Positions 1-7,768 are shown, counted from the first letter of the stretch. The stretch is 19,901 nucleotides of DNA from Dehalococcoidia bacterium (GCA_023229725.1 JALNYR010000032.1:1-19901), one strand, 5' to 3'. Program-made: numbers and translations. Notes: generated by a model not told the origin, from the sequence alone.

Positions 1-240
1 CGTGTGGAGAAGTCCTTGACCGCAGGGAGGGGCATGACGATGGTACACGCCATGTTGTGCCAGTGGTTCTTTCCGGTAGCGGGCTCTCCGCTGGGTGAGG
101 TGGCGTAGTCGGTGGGTGGTGAGTCCCGGTGGGGAGCAATGGGAGCCCCCGAGCTCTTCAGACACAATCGCTCCAGCCAAGGCTGAGCATCGCGGGTTCA
201 GCGCATCTGAACGGGAAGAGTAGGGGTAGTCAGGATTCTG
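1..240. other. Left-edge stretch with no gene I can assign
   Basis: A plus-strand frame is open from base 1 to a TAG at 106-108. It could be the last 35 codons of a gene cut by the window edge, but its residues match no family I know. A minus-strand frame starting with ATG at 53 also runs off the left edge, without a good ribosome binding site. Bases 109-240 contain a perfect 6-bp hairpin (196-201 with 207-212, 5-nt loop) and then lead into the terminator at 241. The stretch may therefore be a 3' untranslated region or a small structured RNA. Confidence 0.3.
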
Positions 241-273
241 AGGGGCGCCGAGGACAGTCGGCGCCCCTTCTTT
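241..273 (+). terminator. Strong intrinsic terminator
   Basis: A perfect 11-bp GC-rich stem (241-251 with 258-268) closes a 6-nt loop and is followed by TCTTT. The T-rich side lies on the plus strand, so it should stop transcription entering from the left edge. Because the DUF2905 gene converges on it from the right, it may also act in the other direction, though the T tract is poor on that side. Confidence 0.8.
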
Positions 274-304
274 GTGCCATGGGGAGGGCGCCCGGAGACG
301 CGTC

Positions 305-529
305 TTACTTGAAGAGGCGGAGTACCACGTTCACGACGATAGTGAGGACGAGGCTGATGATGAGCGTCGTGGCGATGGGGATGTAGACCCGGACGCCGTT
401 CCTCTCGAACGACAGGTCGCCGGGCAGATGCCCCAGCATCTGCGCCTTCGGCCAGAGCAGCAGCAGCCCAGCTATCAGGGCGACGATGCCCACCACGATG
501 AGCACCCGTGCGATGTCTGACGTCGGCAT
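305..529 (-). CDS. DUF2905 family small membrane protein
   Basis: The 74-residue product matches the DUF2905 layout: an N-terminal hydrophobic helix (roughly residues 8-25), a short loop carrying the HLPGDLSFERNG segment, which resembles the LGxLPGDI/V pattern of the family, and a second hydrophobic helix at the C-terminus. The function of the family is unknown; its members are small inner-membrane proteins common in Chloroflexota and Firmicutes. I chose the ATG at 529 because homology begins there. A start at 589 would add 20 residues of poor composition. No Shine-Dalgarno is visible at 529, but a TACAAT box lies 15 nt upstream, so the leader would be very short. The gene stands alone, divergent from recN. 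Confidence 0.8.
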   Translation of the reverse strand: MPTSDIARVLIVVGIVALIAGLLLLWPKAQMLGHLPGDLSFERNGVRVYIPIATTLIISLVLTIVVNVVLRLFK

Positions 530-544
530 GTTCGTTGAGACATC

Positions 545-550
545 ATTGTA
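545..550 (-). promoter_or_regulatory. Possible -10 box for the DUF2905 gene
   Basis: TACAAT on the minus strand ends 15 nt before the ATG at 529. No good -35 hexamer sits at 16-18 nt. The implied 5' leader is under about 10 nt, which fits the lack of a Shine-Dalgarno sequence. Confidence 0.4.
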
Positions 551-639
551 GCGCAAGGAGCGCGTCCAAACGTATCCGGCGGAGGACATGGGGACCGGCC
601 GCGGAGACAGGGCGTACGACGTCGCAGCGCACCGGGTGG

Positions 640-668
640 TTGACTCGTGGTGATGGGCAAGCTATCTT
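640..668 (+). promoter_or_regulatory. Sigma70-type promoter of the recN operon
   Basis: TTGACT (640-645) and TATCTT (663-668) are separated by exactly 17 nt. Transcription would start near 675, giving a leader of about 34 nt that contains GGAG at 696-699 ahead of the GTG start at 709. Confidence 0.7.
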
Positions 669-708
669 ATCGCGAGTCCCGTGCTTCTCGTGACCGGAGC
701 TTCGTGAC

Positions 709-2439
709 GTGCTGAAGCGGCTTTCGATTCGTGATTTCGGCATCATCGACGACCTCGTGTGGTTGCCGTCGCCCGGGCTGAACGTGCTCACGGGTGAGAC
801 CGGCGCGGGCAAGTCGCTCGTGCTCGATGCGCTGGACGTGCTGGCGGGACGCCGCGCGGGCCAGGAAGTGGTACGAACGGGGGCGGCGGCCTCGTGCATC
901 GAAGCGGAGGTGGCCGACGAGGGTGGCTCTGGGACTGCGTTGCGCGGGACGGCAGGCGTTGCCGGCAACCGGCTCGTCATCAGACGGGAGGTTGAGCGAA
1001 ACGGCCGCGGCACGGCAACCGTCGACGGTCGTACGGCGCCGGTACGCGCGCTGCGCGAGCTTGCCACGCAGCTTTTCGACCTGCACGGTCCCAACCAGCA
1101 GTTCGCGCTTCTCGACACGAGAGAGCAACTGCTGCTGCTTGACGGTTTCGCGGAATTAGCGCCCACCCGCGCGGAGTTCGCGACGCTCGCGGAGCGGCTG
1201 CGGGAGGTGAAGTCGCAGTTGCAGCGGCTGTCGACGGATGACCGCCAGGCGGTCCAGAAGCGCGACATGTTGATGTTCGAGGCTGGAGAGATAGGCGCGG
1301 CGGAGTTGAGAGCGGGCGAGGATGAGGAGCTGGAGCAGGAGTCCGCGAGACTGGAGCACATCGAGAAATTGAGGGAGGCGGTGAGCGGGGCGTGCGAAGA
1401 CCTGTACGGCGGCGACGGAACGGCGCCATCGGGGTCCGACCGGCTCGGCGAGGGGCTGCGCCAGGTGCGGGACGCCGCCGCCATCGACCGGTCACTGCTG
1501 CCGCTGGCGCAGGCGATAGAGTCGGCGCTGTGCCAGGTCGAAGACGCGGCGCGTGACCTGGGCTCATACCGCGACTCGCTTGAGTACGATGCCGAGCGGC
1601 ACCAGCAGGTGCAGGCGAGGCTCGACCTCCTCCGCATGTTGAAGAAGAAATACGGCGGCAGCATCGACGCGGTGCTGGCATACGCGGAGGCGGCGAGACA
1701 GGAGCTGGCGACGCTCGAGTCGAGCGACGAGCAGCGGGGACGCCTGACCGCGCTGGAAGCGTCACTCGGCGCGGGGCTGGCGGCGGCCGGCGAACGGCTG
1801 TCGCGCCTCCGCCACGAGGCGGCGGTTGAGCTGTCGCATGCGGTGGAGACCGAGCTTGCCGACCTGATGATGGCGGGGACCGGTTTCACGGTTTCCTTCG
1901 CGCCGGTCGACGGGGTCGACCTGCTGCTGTCCGACGGCGGCCGCTGCGGCTTCACGAGCGACGGCATCGATGACATCGAGTTCCTCATCCGGCCGAACCC
2001 GGGCGAGCCGTTCCTGCCGCTGGCGCGGTCGGCGTCCACCGGAGAGACATCCCGGCTGATGCTTGCGATACGGTGCGCCCTATCCCGAGGCGGCGGCGCC
2101 GGCAAGCTGACGCTCGTCTTCGACGAGATTGACATCGGCGTGGGAGGGCGAAGCGGGGAGGTCATCGGACGCAAGCTGGCGGGGCTGGCGCGCAGCCACC
2201 AGGTCATCTGCATCACGCACCTTCCTCAGGTGGCCGCGTACGGCGACGCCCAGTTCACCGTCGAGAAGAAGGTGAAGGACAAACGCACCTCGGTGGAGGT
2301 GCTGCGGGTCGAAGGAGACGCGCGCGAGGCGGAGCTTTCTGCGATGCTCGGCAGCCTCGGCGAGCCGTCGCTCTTCGGCGCGAGGGAGCTGCTGCAACGG
2401 GCGCGCACCTGGAAGAGCGGCGCCGCGAAGGGTGCTTGA
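709..2439 (+). CDS. recN: DNA repair protein RecN (SMC-like ATPase)
   Basis: RecN is a cytoplasmic SMC-like ATPase that works with RecA at double-strand breaks. The 576-residue length is normal for the family. Visible landmarks are the N-terminal LSIRDFGIIDDL segment, the Walker A loop GETGAGKS at residues 29-36, Glu/Arg-rich coiled-coil arms in the middle (about 150-390), an ABC-signature region STGETSRLML near 443-452, Walker B LVFDEIDIGVGG near 469-480, and the THLPQVAAYGD segment that follows. The signature differs from the commoner SGGELSR form. The start is GTG with GGAG 9 nt upstream. It is the first gene of an operon with the NTPase and phosphatase genes. The opposite strand is open for over 500 codons, which is only a shadow of GC-rich coding. 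Confidence 0.97.
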   Translation: MLKRLSIRDFGIIDDLVWLPSPGLNVLTGETGAGKSLVLDALDVLAGRRAGQEVVRTGAAASCIEAEVADEGGSGTALRGTAGVAGNRLVIRREVERNGRGTATVDGRTAPVRALRELATQLFDLHGPNQQFALLDTREQLLLLDGFAELAPTRAEFATLAERLREVKSQLQRLSTDDRQAVQKRDMLMFEAGEIGAAELRAGEDEELEQESARLEHIEKLREAVSGACEDLYGGDGTAPSGSDRLGEGLRQVRDAAAIDRSLLPLAQAIESALCQVEDAARDLGSYRDSLEYDAERHQQVQARLDLLRMLKKKYGGSIDAVLAYAEAARQELATLESSDEQRGRLTALEASLGAGLAAAGERLSRLRHEAAVELSHAVETELADLMMAGTGFTVSFAPVDGVDLLLSDGGRCGFTSDGIDDIEFLIRPNPGEPFLPLARSASTGETSRLMLAIRCALSRGGGAGKLTLVFDEIDIGVGGRSGEVIGRKLAGLARSHQVICITHLPQVAAYGDAQFTVEKKVKDKRTSVEVLRVEGDAREAELSAMLGSLGEPSLFGARELLQRARTWKSGAAKGA

Positions 2440-2486
2440 AGGGGCGGCCGTCAACTCGCGACGCGCCCGACCATGACACTTCACCC

Positions 2487-3026
2487 ATGATTCACGTGAT
2501 TGTCGGCTCCACGAACGAGGGCAAGCTCGCCGCGTGCCGGCGCGCGTTTGAGCGGGCGTTCGGAGCGGTGGAGGTTCACGGGGTGGAGGTTCCGTCCGGC
2601 GTCCCGGCGCAGCCGGTCGGTGAGGAATGCTTCAACGGGGCGCGGAACCGGGGGATTGGCGCCCGGGAGGCGTCCCGGAAGAATCATCTTTCAGGGGACT
2701 ACTTCGTCGGCATCGAGGGCGGGATACTGCTGCTGTACGACACGTGGTTCGGCTTCAGTGTCACCTGCATCATCGACGGCCGCGGTCGCACCGGCTACGG
2801 CACGAGCCCGCTCTTCGAGCTGCCTCGGAGCTTCACGCTGCGCGCGCTGGCGGGTGGCGAGCTTGGCGACGTCGTCCGGGAACTCACGGGCGACAAGCAC
2901 TTCGCCGAACGGCGCGGCGCCGTCGGGCTGCTGACGAACGGGCTGCTGACGCGGGAGGCCGCGCACGAGAGCGGTGTGCTCGCCGCGCTGGCGCCGCACC
3001 TGAGTGCGGAGAGGTATGAGTTGTGA
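2487..3026 (+). CDS. yjjX: YjjX/DUF84-type inosine/xanthosine triphosphatase
   Basis: This 179-residue protein fits the house-cleaning NTPases that hydrolyse inosine and xanthosine triphosphates, keeping deaminated purines out of nucleic acids. The diagnostic N-terminal VGSTNEGK motif is at residues 6-13. It is followed by the QPVGEECFNGARNR segment, the acidic DYFVGIEGG strand and the GAVGLLTNGLLTR motif near the C-terminus. I place the start at the ATG at 2487 because the conserved beta strand begins there. An in-frame TTG at 2436, overlapping the recN stop, would add 17 residues of no recognisable sequence. No clear Shine-Dalgarno precedes 2487, so translation may be coupled to recN. It overlaps the next gene by 4 bp. 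Family assignment is strong; substrate specificity is inferred. Confidence 0.88.
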   Translation: MIHVIVGSTNEGKLAACRRAFERAFGAVEVHGVEVPSGVPAQPVGEECFNGARNRGIGAREASRKNHLSGDYFVGIEGGILLLYDTWFGFSVTCIIDGRGRTGYGTSPLFELPRSFTLRALAGGELGDVVRELTGDKHFAERRGAVGLLTNGLLTREAAHESGVLAALAPHLSAERYEL

Positions 3027-3652
3027 TACGACTGCTGCTGGTCAGGCACGGCGAGACGGAGTGGAACAGCGATGTCATCTACCGCGGGCGGGCCGAGGTG
3101 GCGCTGAGCAAGACGGGCCGCCGGCAGGCGGAGTTGCTCGGGGCGCGGCTCGCGACCGAGCAAGTGACCGCGCTCTACTGCAGTCCGCTCGTCCGGGCAC
3201 AGGAGACGGCCGAGGCCATCGGGCGGCACACGGGCTGCGAGGCACAGGTGCTGCCGGACCTCAACGACCTTGACTGTGGTGAATGGCAGGGGCTGAGCGA
3301 CCCGGAAGTGAAGGCGAAGTACCCGGAGGAGCGGCGGCTGTGGCTGTCCGCGCCGCACCTCGTGACGCTGCCGGGAGGGGAGTCGCTTGCCGACGTGTCG
3401 GCAAGGGTGTCCCGAGTGCTCGAGCTGGTGCTGCGGCAGGAGGGAGTGGTGGTGCTCGTCTCTCACCGTGTGGTGCACAAGGTGGCCATCTGCTCGCTGC
3501 TGGGGCTCGACAACTCGCACTTCTGGGACATCCGGCTCGACCTGGCGGGCATCACCGAGTTCGAGTGCACGGCGCGCAGGCGGGTGCTTGTGCGGCACAA
3601 CGAGACGTCGCACCTCGCGGTGAAAGAGGCGCCTCTACCGGTCGACTTCTGA
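3023..3652 (+). CDS. Histidine phosphatase family protein (phosphoglycerate mutase-like)
   Basis: The 209-residue product begins with the catalytic RHGET motif, in which His9 is the phospho-acceptor. It continues with YRGRAEVALSKTGRRQA, the CSPLVRAQETA segment and a second active-site His148 in LVSHRVVHK. This is the branch-1 histidine phosphatase fold, which includes cofactor-dependent phosphoglycerate mutases, alpha-ribazole phosphatase (CobC) and many generic phosphatases. The last motif is SHRVVHK rather than the usual SHGGVIR, and there is no cobalamin gene nearby, so I do not name a substrate. The GTG start overlaps the previous stop as GTGA, and GGAGAGG lies at 3008-3014, so it is translationally coupled to the NTPase gene. 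It ends 21 bp from the convergent lipoprotein gene. Confidence 0.88.
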   Translation: MIRLLLVRHGETEWNSDVIYRGRAEVALSKTGRRQAELLGARLATEQVTALYCSPLVRAQETAEAIGRHTGCEAQVLPDLNDLDCGEWQGLSDPEVKAKYPEERRLWLSAPHLVTLPGGESLADVSARVSRVLELVLRQEGVVVLVSHRVVHKVAICSLLGLDNSHFWDIRLDLAGITEFECTARRRVLVRHNETSHLAVKEAPLPVDF

Positions 3653-3673
3653 CGGGCTGCGGTCGCGGGCTCC

Positions 3674-4765
3674 CTACTCGTCGAACCACTTCGACTGGCT
3701 CGTGTCGACAGCCAGGCCGTCGTGGACGATGAAGACGAGCAGGCGCGTGTGCCTGTCGGGTGGAGGGATCAGCATGAGGCGCAGCTCCAGTCGCTCGCCC
3801 GGCGCGAGGTCGAAGGGGTCGCTCTCGACGGCATTCCAGAGCTTGTCGTTGCCGGCGTCAAACCCTGCCTGCACGTGGCAGCCTTTGATGGCGCCCGAGC
3901 CGCGGTTCTCCACTTCGAGGTCCAAGGCGTATCCCGTCGCCTCGGGCGCGCCGGTCCACGTGTGGACGATAATGGGTCGGGCGGTGAAGTCGAAAATGTA
4001 GGCTGACTGGCCCTGGTACTCGGGCGGAACGATGCCGAGCCTGCCGGCCTCACCGGTGGTCTCGAGGTAGAAGTACTTCTTGCCGTCGTAGGGGAAATAG
4101 GTGCCCGAGTACTTGTGGTCCTCGAGCACGCCAAGCGCGATATGGGTCGGGAATCGGACGAGGACGACGTCGTAGTCAAGAGCTGACATAATCTTTCCCA
4201 GCAGGATGGCCGTGTCCTCGCAGTCTCCTCCCTCATCGACGAGCGTCTCGATGGGATAGCGTGCGTAGTCATCGAACCCGGTGGTATCGACGTCAAGGGT
4301 GAAGGCGAGCTTCTGAACGAAGTTCGCGATGAAGTGCACCTTCTCGTAGGGTTCGAGCCCGAGTTCGTCGGCCTGAGTGGACAGCGTCTGAGCCAGGTCG
4401 GCGATGACGGCCTCGTCGCCGTCGTCGGTGGCGTACATGACGTAGTCGGAGGTCTGCGGCCGGGGCATGGTGCGGTAGTGTTCGTACAAGTCCGTCGGAA
4501 TCTCGACTGACCACGTCCAGGTGCGGTCCTCGAAGCGCCAGTAGGTCCACTCGAACGACTTCTCGATGACCCCGGCGCCGGCCCAGGGGTTCGCGGCGGG
4601 AACGGGCGTGGCGGGTTCAGGTGCGGGCGTGGCCGGCGGCGTCGGAGATGCTGAGGAGCAGCCTGCGGCGCCGGAGACGGTCAGGAGCAGCATGAGCGCG
4701 ACGAGCAACGTTGCGGGACGGGAAGGAGAAACGTGTGGTCGACCGTTCGGATGCTGTGTCATCAT
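3674..4765 (-). CDS. Transglutaminase-like cysteine-protease-fold lipoprotein
   Basis: The 363-residue protein has a lipoprotein signal peptide, with a hydrophobic core at about 19-31 and the probable lipidated Cys36 in GAAGC. A Pro/Ala/Thr-rich linker follows (about 37-60). A transglutaminase-like domain comes next, with GGDCEDTA giving nucleophile Cys182, then His208 in PTHIALG and an acidic residue, perhaps Glu235, in YLETT. The C-terminal third looks like a beta-sandwich of the CARDB type (VENRGSG ... LAPGE). Such proteins are cell-surface, and their substrate is not known. The start is one of two adjacent ATGs (4765 or 4762). Longer upstream frames read through the tRNA-Arg gene and are spurious. 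Only 27 nt separate it from the tRNA 3' end, so it may be co-transcribed with it. Confidence 0.82.
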   Translation of the reverse strand: MMTQHPNGRPHVSPSRPATLLVALMLLLTVSGAAGCSSASPTPPATPAPEPATPVPAANPWAGAGVIEKSFEWTYWRFEDRTWTWSVEIPTDLYEHYRTMPRPQTSDYVMYATDDGDEAVIADLAQTLSTQADELGLEPYEKVHFIANFVQKLAFTLDVDTTGFDDYARYPIETLVDEGGDCEDTAILLGKIMSALDYDVVLVRFPTHIALGVLEDHKYSGTYFPYDGKKYFYLETTGEAGRLGIVPPEYQGQSAYIFDFTARPIIVHTWTGAPEATGYALDLEVENRGSGAIKGCHVQAGFDAGNDKLWNAVESDPFDLAPGERLELRLMLIPPPDRHTRLLVFIVHDGLAVDTSQSKWFDE

Positions 4766-4792
4766 TCGCCGGACCCCGGGAAGGGGGTGGAG

Positions 4793-4869
4793 TGGCGCGC
4801 CTGGAGGGATTCGAACCCACGACACCCGGTTCCGAAGACCGGTGCTCTTGTCCGCTGAGCTACAGGCGC
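4793..4869 (-). tRNA. trnR: tRNA-Arg (anticodon UCG)
   Basis: On the minus strand the 7-bp acceptor stem GCGCCTG/CAGGCGC is followed by discriminator G and an encoded CCA (4793-4795). The D arm has GCTC/GAGC. The anticodon stem CCGGT/ACCGG encloses the loop CTTCGGA, giving anticodon UCG (reads CGA and probably other CGN codons). The T loop TTCGAAT is standard. The T stem has one U·U mismatch at its second pair. Confidence 0.95.
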
Positions 4870-4907
4870 ACACGCAGTGAGAGGCTGCCCAGCCCTCTGC
4901 GGTTCGT

Positions 4908-4916
4908 ATTCTAGCA
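4908..4916 (-). promoter_or_regulatory. Extended -10 promoter for tRNA-Arg
   Basis: The minus strand reads TGC followed by TAGAAT, an extended -10 element. It would start transcription near 4901, about 32 nt before the mature tRNA. No convincing -35 hexamer is present in the GC-rich sequence upstream. Confidence 0.5.
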
Positions 4917-4958
4917 GAATCGTGCGGCAGCGGCCGGTGGGGCCGCGGAAGCGGCCGG

Positions 4959-6020
4959 TCACCTGCCTTTCACCCGGTTGATGATGTGCATGTCCTTCGC
5001 TCGCTGCCTGCCGATCGTCCTCTCGCTCCTCCGGCGCGCCCGTTCGTCAAGCCGCAGTTCGTTCGCGCGTGCCTCCGCCCTCAGCAGGAGGTAGTGCTCC
5101 ACCCCATCGGCCGGCAGCTCGCCGCTCTGAACGGCCTGGCGCACCGCGCATCCCGGCTCGGACTGGTGCGTGCAGTCGCCGAATCGACAGCGCAAGGACA
5201 GCTCTTCGATTCGCGGAAATACCGAGTCGATGCCCTCCTCATCGGGCAGCGCAAGCTCACGCATCCCCGGCGTGTCGATGAGAAGTCCGCCGGAGGGAAA
5301 CACCAGCATCTCGCGGCGGGTCGTCGTGTGCCGGCCGCGGCCGTCGTCCGCGCGGATCTCTGCGGTGCGCAGCTTCTCCTCGCCCAGCAGCGCGTTGATG
5401 AGGGTCGACTTGCCGGCCCCGGAGGAACCGACGAACGCCGCCGTGACACCCGAGCGGAGTTGGTCCGCGACGCGTTCGAGTCCGCGCTCGAGCTTCGCAC
5501 TCGTTGCGATGACCGTGGCCCCTGGCGCCGCCAGTTCCACTTCCGCGATGCGGCCTCCCACGTCGTCGCAGGCATCGGCCTTGTTGAGGATGACGACCGG
5601 CCGGGCGCCGCTCGCGCCCACGCGGGCCAGGTATCTCTGTATCCGCCGTACGTTGTAGTTGGCGTCCAGCCCCGTGACGATGAAGACGATATCGATGTTG
5701 GCCGCGATGACCTGCCGACCCTGTGCGCCGGCCGCGCCTCGAGTGAAGACCGTGCGCCTTGTGAGGACCCGGTCAACTACGGCGGTGTAGCCGGGTTCGG
5801 GGATTGCCTTGAGAGTCACCCAGTCGCCGACTCCGGGATACGCCTCACCCTCCAGGCCACGCGACAGGCGCCCAGCCAGGCGGGCGAAGCTCTCGCCGGC
5901 GCTGTGCCACACGATGTAGCCTTGCTTGTGCTCGCCGGCGATTCGGGCGGGTATCGCCTCTTCGTCGGGCAACTGCTCGTGGAAATACGGGCCGAAGCCC
6001 AGTGCATGCAGCTCGTGCAT
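4959..6020 (-). CDS. rsgA: Ribosome small-subunit maturation GTPase RsgA
   Basis: RsgA (YjeQ/EngC) is a circularly permuted GTPase that assists late 30S subunit assembly. The 353-residue protein shows an N-terminal OB-fold region (PGVGDWVTL near 62-70). The G motifs then come in permuted order: NKAD at 146-149, TSAK at 173-176, the P-loop GSSGAGKS at 198-205 and DTPG at 249-252. A C-terminal zinc site follows, formed by Cys278, Cys283, His285 and Cys291 with the family's spacing. The tail is Arg-rich. The ATG at 6020 has a good GGAGGA site just upstream, and residues before it in longer frames are not conserved. It stands alone between an AT-poorer spacer and tRNA-Arg, and no clear promoter could be assigned. 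Confidence 0.96.
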   Translation of the reverse strand: MHELHALGFGPYFHEQLPDEEAIPARIAGEHKQGYIVWHSAGESFARLAGRLSRGLEGEAYPGVGDWVTLKAIPEPGYTAVVDRVLTRRTVFTRGAAGAQGRQVIAANIDIVFIVTGLDANYNVRRIQRYLARVGASGARPVVILNKADACDDVGGRIAEVELAAPGATVIATSAKLERGLERVADQLRSGVTAAFVGSSGAGKSTLINALLGEEKLRTAEIRADDGRGRHTTTRREMLVFPSGGLLIDTPGMRELALPDEEGIDSVFPRIEELSLRCRFGDCTHQSEPGCAVRQAVQSGELPADGVEHYLLLRAEARANELRLDERARRRSERTIGRQRAKDMHIINRVKGR

Positions 6021-6431
6021 CTGTGTCCTCCATTGTGTCAGAGATAATCGGCCGGCGCGGCCGCGGGCGCGGCATGACAGGGTGGGAGGTTGCAGTCGCG
6101 GCGCGCGATGGGGCCGGGCACGAGAACCAGCCCGGCCGCTCACCGGCAACGGGCCAGGTTCTCTACCTGAGGACTATCTAGAGGACAAGTACCGTCATAA
6201 GTCATCGGCGGGATATCACCCGCGCGGCCCCATGGTAGCCGGTTCGTGCAGTGATGGTCAATACCGCGAGACATGACATCGAACGGAGGCCGGGTTCGGA
6301 CTCGTGTGTGGGCCGATCCGCCTAAAGCCGCCTGAGTCCGATTCCAGGGAAAGTCGCCCGGCGGATACCGATTGTGAACGTGAGACGAAGCAAGTGAGGT
6401 GTCCCCGGGATTGCCGGACCAGTACGACTAC
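6021..6431. other. Gene-free spacer with inverted repeats
   Basis: No reading frame here has a recognisable product or a ribosome binding site in a sensible place. Two inverted repeats stand out: an 8-bp perfect stem (6296-6303 with 6334-6341) enclosing a 30-nt loop, and a 5-bp GC stem (6208-6212 with 6219-6223). Neither has a T tract. They lie downstream of the Cys-rich gene and upstream of rsgA in the minus direction, so they may mark the 3' end of the ligase/ferredoxin operon. Confidence 0.4.
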
Positions 6432-7058
6432 TCATTGCTTCGCCGCCATCTCCCTGAGCAGCCTCTCAGCACGAACGACATTGAAACACCCGCAGACGCA
6501 TGGTCTGGCCAGCAGCCTGGCACAATCCTCTGCTTCTCGTTTGCCGTCCCTGATGTCTTCAACCATCTTTGTGACCAGCGCCGGCGGAACCATATGATGC
6601 CCGCACATGGTGGTTATCTCCAGAACATCGGGAGATGGTAGCTTGTCGAGACGCCCACGAAAGCCAAGTGAGTAGTTGACAGTGTGACGCGTGATTCCAA
6701 CCTGTCTGCAGATGTCTTCCACTTCGTCCAGGAGTCCGCTGACAACGACCGACATATCCAGTTCCGAGTTCTTCACTTCTCTCAAGAAGTCAATCGCATC
6801 GACCTTGTTGCTGAAGACGACGTGGGCTTCCCCGTGACACATGGCAATGATCTCATCTGTGGTGTGCGTGAACCAGCCTCCCGCCGATTCGCTGTCGCTA
6901 CCTATGTTGTTCGGGTGGTGGCGCAGACCGATTCGAAGGTACTGCTGCAGTTTCGGGTCGGAACCTTCGTCGTTTATTCCTTTCGCAGGCAAGACGAGGT
7001 AGACATAGTCATCCGCCAGGTTCTCCCTCGTGCCGAAGCGGTGGAGTGTGTGCGTCAT
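6432..7058 (-). CDS. Uncharacterised Cys/His-rich protein ending in CxCxC
   Basis: I do not recognise this 208-residue protein. It is soluble, with no signal peptide or membrane segment. Potential metal ligands are Cys74 and His75 in MCHGEAH, Cys117, Cys152 with His154 and His155 in CGHH, Cys179, and a tight Cys187-x-Cys189-x-Cys191 near the C-terminus. These suggest an Fe-S cluster or another metal site. Its ATG overlaps the TGA of the ferredoxin gene by 4 bp (ATGA) and has GGAGGTGG just upstream, so the two proteins are almost certainly made together. It is the last gene of the cluster. Base composition looks lower in GC than the flanking genes. A redox partner or assembly role for the ferredoxin is inference. 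Confidence 0.8.
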   Translation of the reverse strand: MTHTLHRFGTRENLADDYVYLVLPAKGINDEGSDPKLQQYLRIGLRHHPNNIGSDSESAGGWFTHTTDEIIAMCHGEAHVVFSNKVDAIDFLREVKNSELDMSVVVSGLLDEVEDICRQVGITRHTVNYSLGFRGRLDKLPSPDVLEITTMCGHHMVPPALVTKMVEDIRDGKREAEDCARLLARPCVCGCFNVVRAERLLREMAAKQ

Positions 7059-7768
7059 TGTTCGTCCACCTCCGCTGCCAGGGGGCGCCCCATGCCGAGA
7101 TTCGTCTTGCCATTCGGGTAGTATGCTATGCCAAGCTCTCTGAGGGTGTGCTCCAATGTCACCAGGCCGTCAGTCTCAGCCCTGCCAATGCAGGAAACGC
7201 TGAATACGCAGTCCACGTGGTCAGCTATCGCATCCAGGGCACGGATTACCTCCCGCAATTGAGGTTCCGGAAAGTCACACTCAATCACAGCTGACATGAC
7301 CTTCTCGTCACGAATATCCTCTTGTAGCTTCCCGGTCTGTACACTTATGAGCCTGGTGAGTGGATTGGCCGGCTCGAAGTGAGCCCCGAGCCCAGCCATT
7401 GTCGTGGTGATCTTCTCGATGTCGTGGAAGCGGGCCCCGGTTCCAGGCCTGCCGGGTTCTATGCAGATGCCGACTCTTCCTCTCTTGAAACGCCCCGTTA
7501 CATCATTGGTCTTCATTTCCTCAGTGCCCCTGCCCGCGATTCCAGTCGGCTTGGCGACACTCGGGTCGGAGAACGCAAAGCGATAGGGGCGCTCGTCTGA
7601 CTCACTGCGGAACGCGTCGACAGGGCATACATCCGCGCGTCTGCAGGCGCCGCACTCCACACATTCGTCGCGGTCTACTACCGCGACGTCTTCCATCCTG
7701 ATGGCTCGCAGTGGACACCAGACGACACAACTCCCACACGATATGCACACGCCAGGATCGATGCGCAT
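7055..7768 (-). CDS. 2[4Fe-4S] ferredoxin with a long C-terminal domain
   Basis: The 237-residue product begins with two ferredoxin motifs: Cys8, 11, 14 and 18 followed by Pro, and Cys36, 39, 42 and 48 followed by Pro. The last gap in the second motif is five residues instead of the usual three. After residue 55 comes a domain of about 180 residues with the well-ordered stretches RGTEEMKTNDVTGRFKRG and VGICIEPGRPGTG. The segment from about 145 to 185 (SAVIECDFPEPQL ... CVFSVSCI) has a beta-alpha-beta rhythm reminiscent of ACT-like folds. The role is probably electron transfer with a built-in sensing or partner-binding domain, but this is inference. The ATG at 7768 has GAGGGGAGG five bases upstream; an in-frame TTG at 7783 overlaps that site. 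It overlaps the next gene by 4 bp. Confidence 0.88.
   Translation of the reverse strand: MRIDPGVCISCGSCVVWCPLRAIRMEDVAVVDRDECVECGACRRADVCPVDAFRSESDERPYRFAFSDPSVAKPTGIAGRGTEEMKTNDVTGRFKRGRVGICIEPGRPGTGARFHDIEKITTTMAGLGAHFEPANPLTRLISVQTGKLQEDIRDEKVMSAVIECDFPEPQLREVIRALDAIADHVDCVFSVSCIGRAETDGLVTLEHTLRELGIAYYPNGKTNLGMGRPLAAEVDEQ

Noticed and set aside
109..273. T-box-like leader before a terminator
   Set aside because: No TGGNACCGCG-type T-box sequence, and no gene follows the terminator on the same strand.
543..2216. 557-codon minus-strand frame opposite recN
   Set aside because: Low-complexity Ser/Arg/Ala-rich translation with no motif, fully opposite a clear RecN.
4766..4873. N-terminal extension of the lipoprotein through tRNA-Arg
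   Set aside because: The extension is a translated tRNA (RVSWVRIPPGAP-type peptide), a common annotation artefact; the signal peptide starts after ATG 4765.
4986..6047. Plus-strand frame opposite rsgA
   Set aside because: Antisense shadow of a complete RsgA with all G motifs.
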